Shown one piece after another: positions 1 through 8,749 of a stretch of DNA of 64,000 nt. Each line of letters starts with the position of its first letter. Position 1 is the first letter of the stretch. A program made the position numbers and the translations under genes. The notes below the pieces were generated by a model that was given only the letters and a program-made list of their open reading frames with translations, was not told where the DNA came from and searched no databases. Location of the stretch: contig NW_015961956.1 in NCBI RefSeq assembly GCF_000497045.1, positions 414,707-478,706 on the forward strand, written 5' to 3'. Origin of the DNA: Kalmanozyma brasiliensis GHG001 (taxonomy: Eukaryota > Basidiomycota > Ustilaginomycetes > Ustilaginales).

Positions 1-46
1 AGCTAGCTCAGTATCCGAAGATCACCACACCCCGGAATCTCCTGCG

Positions 47-3000
47 ATGCAGACCGAATTTCGCACCGACCTCTCCTATCAGCTTTCGCACGCACGTTCC
101 GATCTCAGCAAAGGTGGTGACATGCCGCCGGCCCCACGTCAAGGAGCAGTCGACGACATCGCGTACGAGACAGCTCGTGCCTCGTTCGTTGACCAAAATG
201 AACCTCCGGCAGACGCCGCCTCACCAGCGTCTTCCTCGGCCGACGCGCCAGGCTCCGACTATGAGTCTGATGGCCAAAACGATGCCTCGATGGGGATTGC
301 CATGCAGCCAGACACGCAGGAAAGACTAGCGGTGTTGGCGACTCCCCCATTGCAACCCGTCGACGGACATATGAACGGCAGCGACGGAGCACACATCGAT
401 GAGCAACAAGCGGAAAATCTCGTTCCTCGGGCTGACGAGGCGAAGAACGAGCCCATTCGAGGGCGAACTCCGACAGCTGCTGCACACGACGGCGACGACC
501 GAGAGTCTCTGAATCGTGATGCGAGTCACGGGAGGGGAGACACAGGCATGAGCCTGATGATGGACTCGCTTCTCAATACAGTCGAACACGAGGCTGCTGT
601 TACAGTACAGCCGGCCCCCGACCACGAGACGGCGCAAGACGATGGCGACCTGTCGACCCCTCCACCGCCCGAGCTTGCGACTGTGGACGACACCATTGCC
701 CAGGCTTCCGAGTCAGCCAATCCTCTGATTCGCACAGCAGAAGTCGACGATGCTGCTTCAGATACCGCCAAACGCCAGAAACTGGACGACTCCGAGAGCC
801 TCACCCCTGACTCTGCTGCGGACGCTGATGTCGACGCAGGCACAGTCGGATCCGATCCCAAGCAGCCAGTCAAGAAGCAAGCCAGAGCTCCTGCAAAGCC
901 GAAGGCTCCTACGAAGGCGAAAGCACCCTCAAAGCAGAAGGCACCCCCCAAGCCCAAAGCGCCTCCGAAGCCGAAAAAAGAGCCGAAGGCAAAAGGGAAG
1001 AAGGCAGCAGCGCAGCAGAATGAGCCACAGGAAGCCGTCGGGACGGGAAGCGGCCAAGATCAGAACGACAGCCCTGTCGCGGATGCGCAAGAAGGTAGCA
1101 GCACCGACTCTGATGCGGCCCCAACTTCCGCCGTAGCTCCTCTCGAACAAAACGAAGCCGTCAAACCGAAGAAGGCCCGCAAGGCTCCTGCTCGAAGTCG
1201 AAAGCAGCCGGCCGCCACTGACGTCCAAGCCAACAGCCATCTTGAAGACAGTGCGGGTGCTGATACGATCGAAGCTCCTGCCGAGGATGAACCTGTGTCG
1301 CAGCCGAAGAAGACTCGGAAGACCCCAGTCCGAACGCGCAAGCAGCCAGCAAGTGCTGCCGTGGCTGAGCCAGAAGGCTTGCAGGAGCTGCAGCAGCCGG
1401 CGATCGAGCCTGCCACCATCATTGCCGCCCCGATTGAGGCGCTCCTGTCGCACCAAGTGAGCGTGCCCGAGACATCCCCACCACATGACGATACAAAGCC
1501 TGTCGAACCAACGGGAAAGGCCAAAGGGAAGGTCACGCGGAAACCTCCGAGCAAAGCGAATGATCAAGTCCAAGCTCAAGCCGATAAAGCAGCCGATCCG
1601 GCCGCGGTCGAGCCAACAGTCGACCTCGGTACACCTCCAGCACCAATTGCTGCGTCGCGAAAGAAGGCGGCGCCGAAGCGAGCTCCAGCAAAGAACGCCA
1701 AAGGCCGACTTGCGCAACTTCGACTTGCTCAGACGGATGGCGCAGTCTCAGAGCTGGACCTCGACGCCTTCCAGAAATCGCCAAGCATCCTCAATTTGCC
1801 CGCTCCCGTCGCACCCGTGCGAAACCAGGAGGCATGGTCGCACGCTGGACCTTATCAAGCGACTGCGCAGGCAGTGCAAGGTGGGATTGCGCTACAGCAA
1901 GCACCACAACAGGGAGAGATGTGTTCCGCTGCGGAGCTACAGCCAAGCCAAGCTCCTCCCGCGCCTGTTCCAGCTCCCTATGACAGCAACCACGCGGCTT
2001 CGAACATCTTCACCTCCATGGCTCCGCCCTACTATCCAGCACAAGCATGCTGGCCGGCGCGAGGCGAGATTGTGCAACAGCAGAATCGCGGACTGAGCTC
2101 GCTGACGAGCGCCGCATCGATCGTTGAGGCCGACACGCATTGGGCTTCGGAAACCTCAGCTGACGTGACCGGCGTCAGTTCTTCGACAGCATACGAAGCA
2201 CACTATGACGTGACGAGCCCTGCCACTGTGGCACACACTGCCGGCAGCGTGGCAGGCGATGATATGCCTGAAACAGCAGGCGCTTCGCACCAAGGCCCGT
2301 ACCACAACGACCCCAGCGTCTTTCCACCCGGATGGCAGGCTCCCATCTTCCAGGTGATCGATCCCGACTATCTGCTGACAAAACTGCGAGATCAGACGGT
2401 CTGGACGTTCTGGGACTGTTACCTACCTCTAGGCTGTCGAGATCAGGACATGGTGATGATGTCCAAAGACCGAGTCGCCTTTCCCTGTGCTGCCTGGAAC
2501 CCGTGTCTGTTCTCCGACAGGCTCAAGGTGGTGATCGAGCGTCCTGACCCAGCAATCACTCAGGTCCTCAAGAGGGGCGTCGAGGAGAATCGCCAGAAGC
2601 TTGGATACAAGCCGTTGCCTTGCGTCTGGATTGACGAGGATTGGCGAGCTACGAATCTGCTGCTCTCCTTCCTGCATCCGATTCCGACGATGCACCTGCC
2701 GGATGTACCCACGTGCCGGCTGGTGCTGGAGCTAGGTCTGCGATATGGAGTAGCGAGAGCGGTTACGGCGGCGACGCAGAGGATGGCCCGGCTGGAGGAG
2801 GAGGCCAGAGCGCTAGCGATGAGGGACAAGGGAAAGGGTCGAGCGAGGGAGGAAGACATTGCTGCCGAGCTGGCGGAGCGCGGCTGGCAGGGCTCGCATC
2901 ATTCACGAGGCGATGCGACGAGAGAAGGCCCGAGTCTGAATGAGCTCAGAGTCGATGGACGGGCGAGCAGCAGATACGCCGAGCGAACGATGACGCGGCG

Positions 3001-3112
3001 TCCAAAACGTATTCTCACATCAACACTCCCGAAAACGCACACAAGGTGCGCACAAACCGCTTCAGCATCAGTGGCGAAGCAATCGTTCCTACCCTTTTCA
3101 AAAGTCTATTGA
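47..3112 (+). CDS. Basic low-complexity protein with C-terminal BTB-like region (5' end may be cut)
   Basis: The reading frame encodes 1021 residues from the first ATG, but it stays open back to base 2, so the true start may lie outside the window. Residues about 275-330 are a Lys/Pro/Ala block. Two copies of a 17-residue unit (KPKKARKAPARSRKQPA at about 373, QPKKTRKTPVRTRKQPA at about 418) follow; this composition resembles histone H1 tails or DNA-binding linkers. Most of the rest is disordered. Residues about 758-905 are the only globular-looking part: the pattern SKDRVAFPCAAWNPCLFSD, then FLHPIPTMHLPDV and LGLRYGVARAV, matches the layout of fungal BTB/POZ domains (strand-helix entry, then a late helix ending in a YG motif). 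I infer a nuclear, protein-binding role; no function is recognised. The stop is 46 bases from the end of the convergent VWA8-like gene. Confidence 0.75.
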   Translation: MQTEFRTDLSYQLSHARSDLSKGGDMPPAPRQGAVDDIAYETARASFVDQNEPPADAASPASSSADAPGSDYESDGQNDASMGIAMQPDTQERLAVLATPPLQPVDGHMNGSDGAHIDEQQAENLVPRADEAKNEPIRGRTPTAAAHDGDDRESLNRDASHGRGDTGMSLMMDSLLNTVEHEAAVTVQPAPDHETAQDDGDLSTPPPPELATVDDTIAQASESANPLIRTAEVDDAASDTAKRQKLDDSESLTPDSAADADVDAGTVGSDPKQPVKKQARAPAKPKAPTKAKAPSKQKAPPKPKAPPKPKKEPKAKGKKAAAQQNEPQEAVGTGSGQDQNDSPVADAQEGSSTDSDAAPTSAVAPLEQNEAVKPKKARKAPARSRKQPAATDVQANSHLEDSAGADTIEAPAEDEPVSQPKKTRKTPVRTRKQPASAAVAEPEGLQELQQPAIEPATIIAAPIEALLSHQVSVPETSPPHDDTKPVEPTGKAKGKVTRKPPSKANDQVQAQADKAADPAAVEPTVDLGTPPAPIAASRKKAAPKRAPAKNAKGRLAQLRLAQTDGAVSELDLDAFQKSPSILNLPAPVAPVRNQEAWSHAGPYQATAQAVQGGIALQQAPQQGEMCSAAELQPSQAPPAPVPAPYDSNHAASNIFTSMAPPYYPAQACWPARGEIVQQQNRGLSSLTSAASIVEADTHWASETSADVTGVSSSTAYEAHYDVTSPATVAHTAGSVAGDDMPETAGASHQGPYHNDPSVFPPGWQAPIFQVIDPDYLLTKLRDQTVWTFWDCYLPLGCRDQDMVMMSKDRVAFPCAAWNPCLFSDRLKVVIERPDPAITQVLKRGVEENRQKLGYKPLPCVWIDEDWRATNLLLSFLHPIPTMHLPDVPTCRLVLELGLRYGVARAVTAATQRMARLEEEARALAMRDKGKGRAREEDIAAELAERGWQGSHHSRGDATREGPSLNELRVDGRASSRYAERTMTRRPKRILTSTLPKTHTRCAQTASASVAKQSFLPFSKVY

Positions 3113-3157
3113 TCTGGTCATCAAAAGCACCCACGAAATGAAATTTTTCCACCGTCT

Positions 3158-6100
3158 CTACGAATTCTGAACGACGCTCGTAAGGATGTTGCTCAAGATG
3201 CGCGGAATGTCCTTTGTCTCTCTAGCGACGTGCGTCTGAGTCGGCAGCTGTTTGGCCAGATGGAGCGCCTCGTTGCCCTTATCGATGAAGATGAGCGACG
3301 TCTTGACCTGTGCATCGAGTCTGAGGAGCTGTGCGAGGCGCTGGTGCGTGATGCCGTACCTGCTGAGGTTGGCGTCGCTGAGCACAATGACAAAGTAGTC
3401 GTCCATCGGGCTTTGGTGCGGGTCCTGTTCGACGATGGGCTGATTTAGGCCTGTGCTGGTCGTGTCGTTGATCGTGTTACCCTCTGGTGGCGGGGGCAGG
3501 TGGGAGGGGAGGAGGCTCTTGACTTGTCGAATGGACTTTTCGATGCACTTGAGCGTGTTGTCCCCCGAATCGCAGTACTGGGTGTGACTGACGATGGCGC
3601 GGAGGATGCGGTACATGTCGCCGTCACTCTTGGGCATTCTACCGAGGGGTACGAGGGGAATCATATCCAAATCACCGCTGTGACCGACGATGTCGACCGC
3701 AAAGCGCTCCGTTGCGTCCTCCAACCGCGAAAAGGCCTGCATGACCATGAGGGCCACTTCCAACTCGCGCTCCAGTCGTCCATCGTACTGCATGTGATAC
3801 ATCGACGCGGAGAGATCCAGGACGATGCGGATGCGCTTGGGTTTGATCTGCGGCGCACCCGGGTCGGGTGGCATCTCCGCCCGTCGTTTGAAGATCCCCC
3901 GCTCACCAGCTAGGCCTTCAGACAAGCGTCGCTCGTCCAACTCGCCTTCCTGCTGCCGCGTCAACCACGCCCGCTCGTACCGGTTCGCCTTGAGATCGTT
4001 GAGCACGTTCGACAGGTGCTGCACCTGCGAGGCGACTTTTTGCTTCATCTCGTGCAGGTTGACCGCTTCGTGGGGTTGCATGCCGTTTTCTTTGAGTTCC
4101 TTCTCCAGGGCTTCGCGCGCCATTTCGCGGGCTTGCTTCTTGAGGTGATCGGGAACGTCATTTTTGAGCTCCTTGCTGATTTGATGGATCTTGTGGCCAG
4201 TGTATTGACGTCCGTAGCCACCGCGACCGCCGAGGCCCATCGTGTCGCGGCCTCCGGTGCCGCCCTTCCACGTGTTCCCGCCGACGTGGGCCTCGTTTTT
4301 GGGATCAACTTTGCCCTCCTTTGGCTTGTCCAGGTTGGTATCCCTCCCAGCCTTTTTCGGATCAAAGTCCTCTTTACCAGGATGAAACTCGGCCTTGATG
4401 CCCTTTTCGGCGTTGCGGATGCGCTCGAGGTCCTGCTCTCGCAAAATATCGAGCGAAAGCTGTTCAATGGGCAGATTGCGTTTGCGCAACGTCTCGACGA
4501 CCCAACGGATGCTCTCCGGTCGATGCAGGTCGAAGGCGAGCGTGTTGAGCAGCACGCTGGAGAGCGGCTCGTCGGGGTACTTTTGCATGTGCGCGACGAG
4601 GTGGAGGAGTTCTCGGAGCGAGTAGGGGTGGTTGATCAGCCCAGACTCGAAGCCGGCGCGGAGGTCGTGGAAGGCCAGATCGAGGCGACGAAGCAGGTCG
4701 ACGTCCACGTTGGGTGCCGCTGCTTTTAGGAGGCGAACTTCGGACTCAATGTCGGGGTTGGCGACGGCGTAGCAGCTGAACCCCTCGCCGATGACCTCGA
4801 TAAAGTTGTTGCCGAAGAAAGGCCAGCCGGGACGGTTGGACAGGAGGACCAGGCGGAAGGTCGGGTGAACCAAGATATCCCCTCCCGCATCTTCGACACT
4901 CTCGCCACTGCGAGCGGGTCGAATGCGTCTTCCATCGGGCAGACTGAGCTCTCCTCGTTCAGCCAGACTCTTGAACACGGCAGAAACAGCGGTGGAGCAC
5001 TTATCCGCCTCGTCCACCACCAAGATCCTGCCCAGCTTCACGGCGCGAACGAGCGGCGAGTCGAGGTAGCGGATCTGTCCGCCCTCGAGTGCGATCTGCT
5101 GCAGCAATCCGGCGACGGTCGAATCGCGGTTCATCTGGATGTACTCCCTCGGCCGGCCGAGCAGCTCGAGCGTGCGATCGATGATCTTGTTCTTGCCGGT
5201 ACCCTGGGAGCCCATCAGCAGCAGGTGTTCGTTGAGCAGCACCAGGTCCTCGGCGAAGGAGCAGATGAGACTGCTCTGCTGAGCATTGTTATAGAAGCTA
5301 CCGCCGAGGTCCGGGATGAGCGTCTTGCCTTCAGGATCTAGGGTGTCGGCATCATAGCGCGGGATGGAGCGGACTGGGTACTCTCGATCGGACCCGTCGG
5401 AGGGGGCGAATTGAAGCGTACCTCCGTTGGCGCCGGCGACGATCTGTGGGTCGCCGATCCACAATCGCGGCACGTACTGGAACGCCCCTTCCGTGCCAGG
5501 CTTGTAGATCCCACATTCGGTGAGGAGGTTGGCGATCACCTCGCGTACCGTCAGCGGTAGGAAGTCCACCAGAAGACTGCGCCAGATGAGACCGTGGACG
5601 TCGCAGTCGTCCTGCCAGCGAGCGAGACGGGAGGCCATGCGGATGACCTGGCGCGTGCCCAGACGGCGCGACTTGGCTAGACCCAAGTTCGGATCCGCAG
5701 ACAGCGCACGATAGCGATTGACGAACTCGAAGAGACGCTTGAGGTCCGAGGTCGGTTCGGATAGCTTGATGCGAGAGAGGACGATGTGACGCTCCTCGTC
5801 GGGGTCCATGGCGCGCGTGGAGCAGATGGCAAAGAGCGTGGAGGCTTCCTCATCGAGCCAGCCTGTGGGTTTGGAGGCTGTGGCGACGACGCGGAATGTG
5901 GGACGGATGGGGACGATTTCGCCGGCAGAGATGGTGGGTCCAGCCAGCAGGTCGGCGGACGCGGGTTTGGCCGTGTCCTTCTGAGCATCACCCTCGGTCA
6001 TACGCGCACCGTCCCACAGCTCAAGCTCGCGATCCTGCAACAGGCGGCTCAGACTGCCCAAGGTGGGCCCGAGCACATCGACACCGGCAAGGTGGACGAG

Positions 6101-8029
6101 CTTACCCTGCATAGCACCACGCACAAGAGGCGCAGGCTCCCATGTCGTGCTTCCGTCCTTGGCGGTGGCTCGGCGCATGAGCAGCTCGCCTCCGCCCAGA
6201 TCCTTCCACAGCCACACCGACTCGTATGCGTATCCGAGTGTCGCCGCCATCAGTCCGATGCAGGTGGTCGTAGACGACGACGGCTGGTGCGCTGCCGCGG
6301 CGAGCGGGTCACTTGTCGACGCAGCACCAGGCTTGTCCGGGCTCGCCGCCTTATTGGCGGGGACGAGGCAGATGTCCCTGCCCAGCGCGTGGAGCTGCAG
6401 CAGCCGGCTGTAAATCGAAAGTACTCGGGGAGTGACGATGAGCTCTTGGCCCATAAACGTCGTGTCCCCAAGCCTCGGCACGGGTGCCAGCTCAAGTGCG
6501 CCACAAGGAACCTCGATCGTGACGCTCGGCGAGCTACCTGCAACGTGAACAAATGTGATCTGGGCGCTGGTGGGCGATACGCGTTCCACGCTATCGACGA
6601 GGTAGCCCAAGAATCCGGTCGCGGCGAGCGTTGATTGATCCGCTCCCTCGCCCTGCTGCTCATGGATCTGCAGCTGGCCAAGTAGCGAGTCGAGCGTACG
6701 TCGTTTCTCCGCGTCGAGCGCGAACACTTGCGGATATGCCGCGCTGAGCAGCGCCAGGGTGGACGAGCTGGTTCCGACGTTCTTGTCGGTGTCCACGGGC
6801 ATATCTTTGGGCCAAGTAGGCAAGATCGGGTCGCTCTCGTCAAAGTCGAGGTTGATGAGCGATGTGACTGGAGGAAAGGTGCTGACGATATCCGTGAGCA
6901 AGGGCAGCGCTGTAGTTGGTAGATTGGGGAGTCTGGAGGTGGGTGGGATGACGTCGTTGCCCTGCGCAAGGGTGGTGTGGTACCGCAGCAGGGCAGCCCA
7001 CTGGCTCCAGCGCGAGCGGAGCTGTTGTGCGCCCTCGGAGAGCTTCTCGGGCAGAGGAATGGTGGACTGCACCGATCCTTCGACCCACCTTGCCTGGAAA
7101 CGCGATCGGAAAGGTGGGTCTAGCGGATAGCCGCGGTACGGTGGGACGGGCACACCCGTGGCAATGACTCGAAAGTTTGGATGCACAGGGATGAAGCGGC
7201 TCGCACCGCCCTCTTTGTGCTGCACCTCTTCCTGCTGAAACGCAGCCAGCTTCTCAGCGGGGATAAGATGACGACCGTCTGCTAGGTTCTGCTCTCGGTT
7301 CTCAAGGATGTTGTTGATGATCGGCGTGACTCCGCGTTCCGCCTTCTCGACTCCCTCGAGGATGAGCAGGTGTCCGTTCTTCATAGCCCGAATGACAGGC
7401 CCGTCTTCAAAGACAAGATTGCCGCCAGCGGACAAGCTTCGTGTCTGCAGCAGCTCGGCTTCACCCACATCGCGGTGGAACGAGACGTACTCGTAGGGCA
7501 GCTGGATGAGAGATGCGAACGTGAGACTGAGCCTGCGGGCGTACGGACCCGGGGCAGAGAGGAGAAAGACGTCTTGACCAAGCTGCCATTTCTTGGCAAG
7601 GAACTCGAGGTGCTCGAGCGCGATGGGATCGTCCAGATTGAGCAGGAGGCGGTCGGAGGGAAGGCGTTCGGGTAGCTTGGGCTGAAACACGGGAATGGCG
7701 ACGTTGGGACCGAGGGTGAAGGTGCCGAGCTTCTCGCGGTCGTCTGTGAAGGTGCTGGGGTTGGGCGAAGGTGGTGACTGGGAGGTGGACGAGGTGGTGA
7801 TGGGTGCAACACGCTGGACGTGTCGACCGATGGTCTCGATTCGGCGCTTGCCCGCCGAGGCGGCACTGGAGTCGTCAGACATGATGCCGACGGCTCTGTG
7901 TTGAGCCAATCCTGGTAGCGCCCTATGGACGTCGAAGAGGTGAGAGAAGCACCTGTATTGCGAAGCTGTTCGACCAAATCTATCGAGCTTAAGACTGCCG
8001 GCAAATCGAGTCGACCGCCAAAGGTGCAT
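3158..8029 (-). CDS. VWA8: VWA8-like protein: mitochondrial dynein-type AAA plus von Willebrand A domain
   Basis: This is an intronless 1623-residue protein with a true ATG. The N-terminus (about 1-45) is rich in Arg and Ser and lacks acidic residues, as in mitochondrial presequences. Three AAA-like modules follow. The first, about 150, has LLSAPGPYARR in place of a Walker A and LILEGVEKAERG as the Walker B; human VWA8 has the same degenerate GPPGPLRR form. The second is near 556. The third has an intact Walker A (MGSQGTGKNK, about 937) and Walker B (ILVVDEADK, about 1003). The C-terminus (about 1395-1615) is a VWA domain with a DLSAS metal site (DxSxS, about 1402). Before it lies a Gly-rich and charged linker (about 1215-1330). 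The length matches the eukaryotic family (about 1900 in human). VWA8 is a mitochondrial matrix-side ATPase of unclear role. Confidence 0.92.
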   Translation of the reverse strand: MHLWRSTRFAGSLKLDRFGRTASQYRCFSHLFDVHRALPGLAQHRAVGIMSDDSSAASAGKRRIETIGRHVQRVAPITTSSTSQSPPSPNPSTFTDDREKLGTFTLGPNVAIPVFQPKLPERLPSDRLLLNLDDPIALEHLEFLAKKWQLGQDVFLLSAPGPYARRLSLTFASLIQLPYEYVSFHRDVGEAELLQTRSLSAGGNLVFEDGPVIRAMKNGHLLILEGVEKAERGVTPIINNILENREQNLADGRHLIPAEKLAAFQQEEVQHKEGGASRFIPVHPNFRVIATGVPVPPYRGYPLDPPFRSRFQARWVEGSVQSTIPLPEKLSEGAQQLRSRWSQWAALLRYHTTLAQGNDVIPPTSRLPNLPTTALPLLTDIVSTFPPVTSLINLDFDESDPILPTWPKDMPVDTDKNVGTSSSTLALLSAAYPQVFALDAEKRRTLDSLLGQLQIHEQQGEGADQSTLAATGFLGYLVDSVERVSPTSAQITFVHVAGSSPSVTIEVPCGALELAPVPRLGDTTFMGQELIVTPRVLSIYSRLLQLHALGRDICLVPANKAASPDKPGAASTSDPLAAAAHQPSSSTTTCIGLMAATLGYAYESVWLWKDLGGGELLMRRATAKDGSTTWEPAPLVRGAMQGKLVHLAGVDVLGPTLGSLSRLLQDRELELWDGARMTEGDAQKDTAKPASADLLAGPTISAGEIVPIRPTFRVVATASKPTGWLDEEASTLFAICSTRAMDPDEERHIVLSRIKLSEPTSDLKRLFEFVNRYRALSADPNLGLAKSRRLGTRQVIRMASRLARWQDDCDVHGLIWRSLLVDFLPLTVREVIANLLTECGIYKPGTEGAFQYVPRLWIGDPQIVAGANGGTLQFAPSDGSDREYPVRSIPRYDADTLDPEGKTLIPDLGGSFYNNAQQSSLICSFAEDLVLLNEHLLLMGSQGTGKNKIIDRTLELLGRPREYIQMNRDSTVAGLLQQIALEGGQIRYLDSPLVRAVKLGRILVVDEADKCSTAVSAVFKSLAERGELSLPDGRRIRPARSGESVEDAGGDILVHPTFRLVLLSNRPGWPFFGNNFIEVIGEGFSCYAVANPDIESEVRLLKAAAPNVDVDLLRRLDLAFHDLRAGFESGLINHPYSLRELLHLVAHMQKYPDEPLSSVLLNTLAFDLHRPESIRWVVETLRKRNLPIEQLSLDILREQDLERIRNAEKGIKAEFHPGKEDFDPKKAGRDTNLDKPKEGKVDPKNEAHVGGNTWKGGTGGRDTMGLGGRGGYGRQYTGHKIHQISKELKNDVPDHLKKQAREMAREALEKELKENGMQPHEAVNLHEMKQKVASQVQHLSNVLNDLKANRYERAWLTRQQEGELDERRLSEGLAGERGIFKRRAEMPPDPGAPQIKPKRIRIVLDLSASMYHMQYDGRLERELEVALMVMQAFSRLEDATERFAVDIVGHSGDLDMIPLVPLGRMPKSDGDMYRILRAIVSHTQYCDSGDNTLKCIEKSIRQVKSLLPSHLPPPPEGNTINDTTSTGLNQPIVEQDPHQSPMDDYFVIVLSDANLSRYGITHQRLAQLLRLDAQVKTSLIFIDKGNEALHLAKQLPTQTHVARETKDIPRILSNILTSVVQNS

Positions 8030-8494
8030 CTAAGCGGGGCCGGGCCGGGGTGTCTATTCAACGTGAGTGAAGTCCGGCTGTTTGCGATCCCTTCCTACAG
8101 CCTGCAAGAGTTGAGCTGGAGGGGCAGTTGAGTTGTGTCGGGCCAAAGAAAGACCTGCCGTCGGCTATCTTGTCTTTGTGGTGGTCTGAGCAATAGGGTC
8201 AGAACATGCGTTGCGAAGTGTCGATCTTGCACCAAGGCAGCGCGCCACGATCCGAGCTTCTTCTCGCGGCTATCAATTTCGCGCACGTCGGGTTCGAATT
8301 CGGTAGCCGGTTACCACGCCAGCCGGCTCTGCCGGTCAGCTCGAAAACCCCATCTAGCGCGCTGCACACACAAAACTCCCACCCTTTCCTCTGAAGTGTC
8401 TTAGCATGCACAACCTCTTCCGTGTCGGCTGTCCTCCACGACTTCTCTGTCAGACGCTTGGTTATTTAGTGGGAACAAGAAGCAAAAAAGGGAG
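8030..8494. other. Intergenic: promoter side of the VWA8-like gene and 3' flank of tRNA-Tyr
   Basis: No gene is seen here. The stretch holds the upstream region of the minus-strand VWA8-like gene and, at its right end, the Pol III terminator of the tRNA. A B-box-like GGTTCGAATTC at about 8289 has no tRNA around it. Confidence 0.6.
8484..8489 (-). terminator. RNA polymerase III oligo-T terminator of tRNA-Tyr
   Basis: Reading the minus strand, a run of six T lies 5 nt after the discriminator base of the tRNA, the usual Pol III stop signal. Confidence 0.8.
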
Positions 8495-8600
8495 TCCGGA
8501 CAGCCGGAATCGAACCGGCGACCTATGGTGCTTTTCCGTTAATACCGGATTAGGGTTTCCAATTACAAACCATCGCTACTTCCAACTGAGCTATGTCCGG
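8495..8600 (-). tRNA. tRNA-Tyr(GUA): tRNA-Tyr (anticodon GUA) with a 32-nt intron
   Basis: Folding the minus strand by hand gives a full cloverleaf. The acceptor stem CCGGACA pairs with TGTCCGG and ends with an A discriminator. C1:G72 is the identity pair of eukaryotic tRNA-Tyr. The D arm starts TAGCTCAGTTGG; the anticodon stem ATGGT pairs with ACCAT; the anticodon is GTA with T33 and A37; the T arm is GCCGG-TTCGATT-CCGGC. The 32-nt intron sits between positions 37 and 38 (about 8532-8563), the standard place for nuclear tRNA introns, and tRNA-Tyr is classically intron-bearing. The mature length is 74 nt without CCA. One D-stem mismatch (C13/T22) is seen. Confidence 0.96.
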
Positions 8601-8749
8601 GAGCACCATTATGCGGGGGGGGCACCGTTGTATACATATAGCTGTTCATGGCAAATATCAACACCCTCTTCCCTCTGTCGTACCTTAGACTACACGAGGA
8701 GACGTTGCTTCATCGAGGCACTGGTGTCAGATGAAGTGTAGAGTAGAGC

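Noticed and set aside
8285..8300. A B-box-like GGTTCGAATTC suggesting a second tRNA
   Set aside because: No A box, no acceptor stem and no cloverleaf can be formed around it on either strand.
8532..8563. TTAGGGTTT inside the tRNA-Tyr intron as an internal telomere repeat
   Set aside because: Only one and a half units occur, and the sequence is fully explained as part of the tRNA intron.
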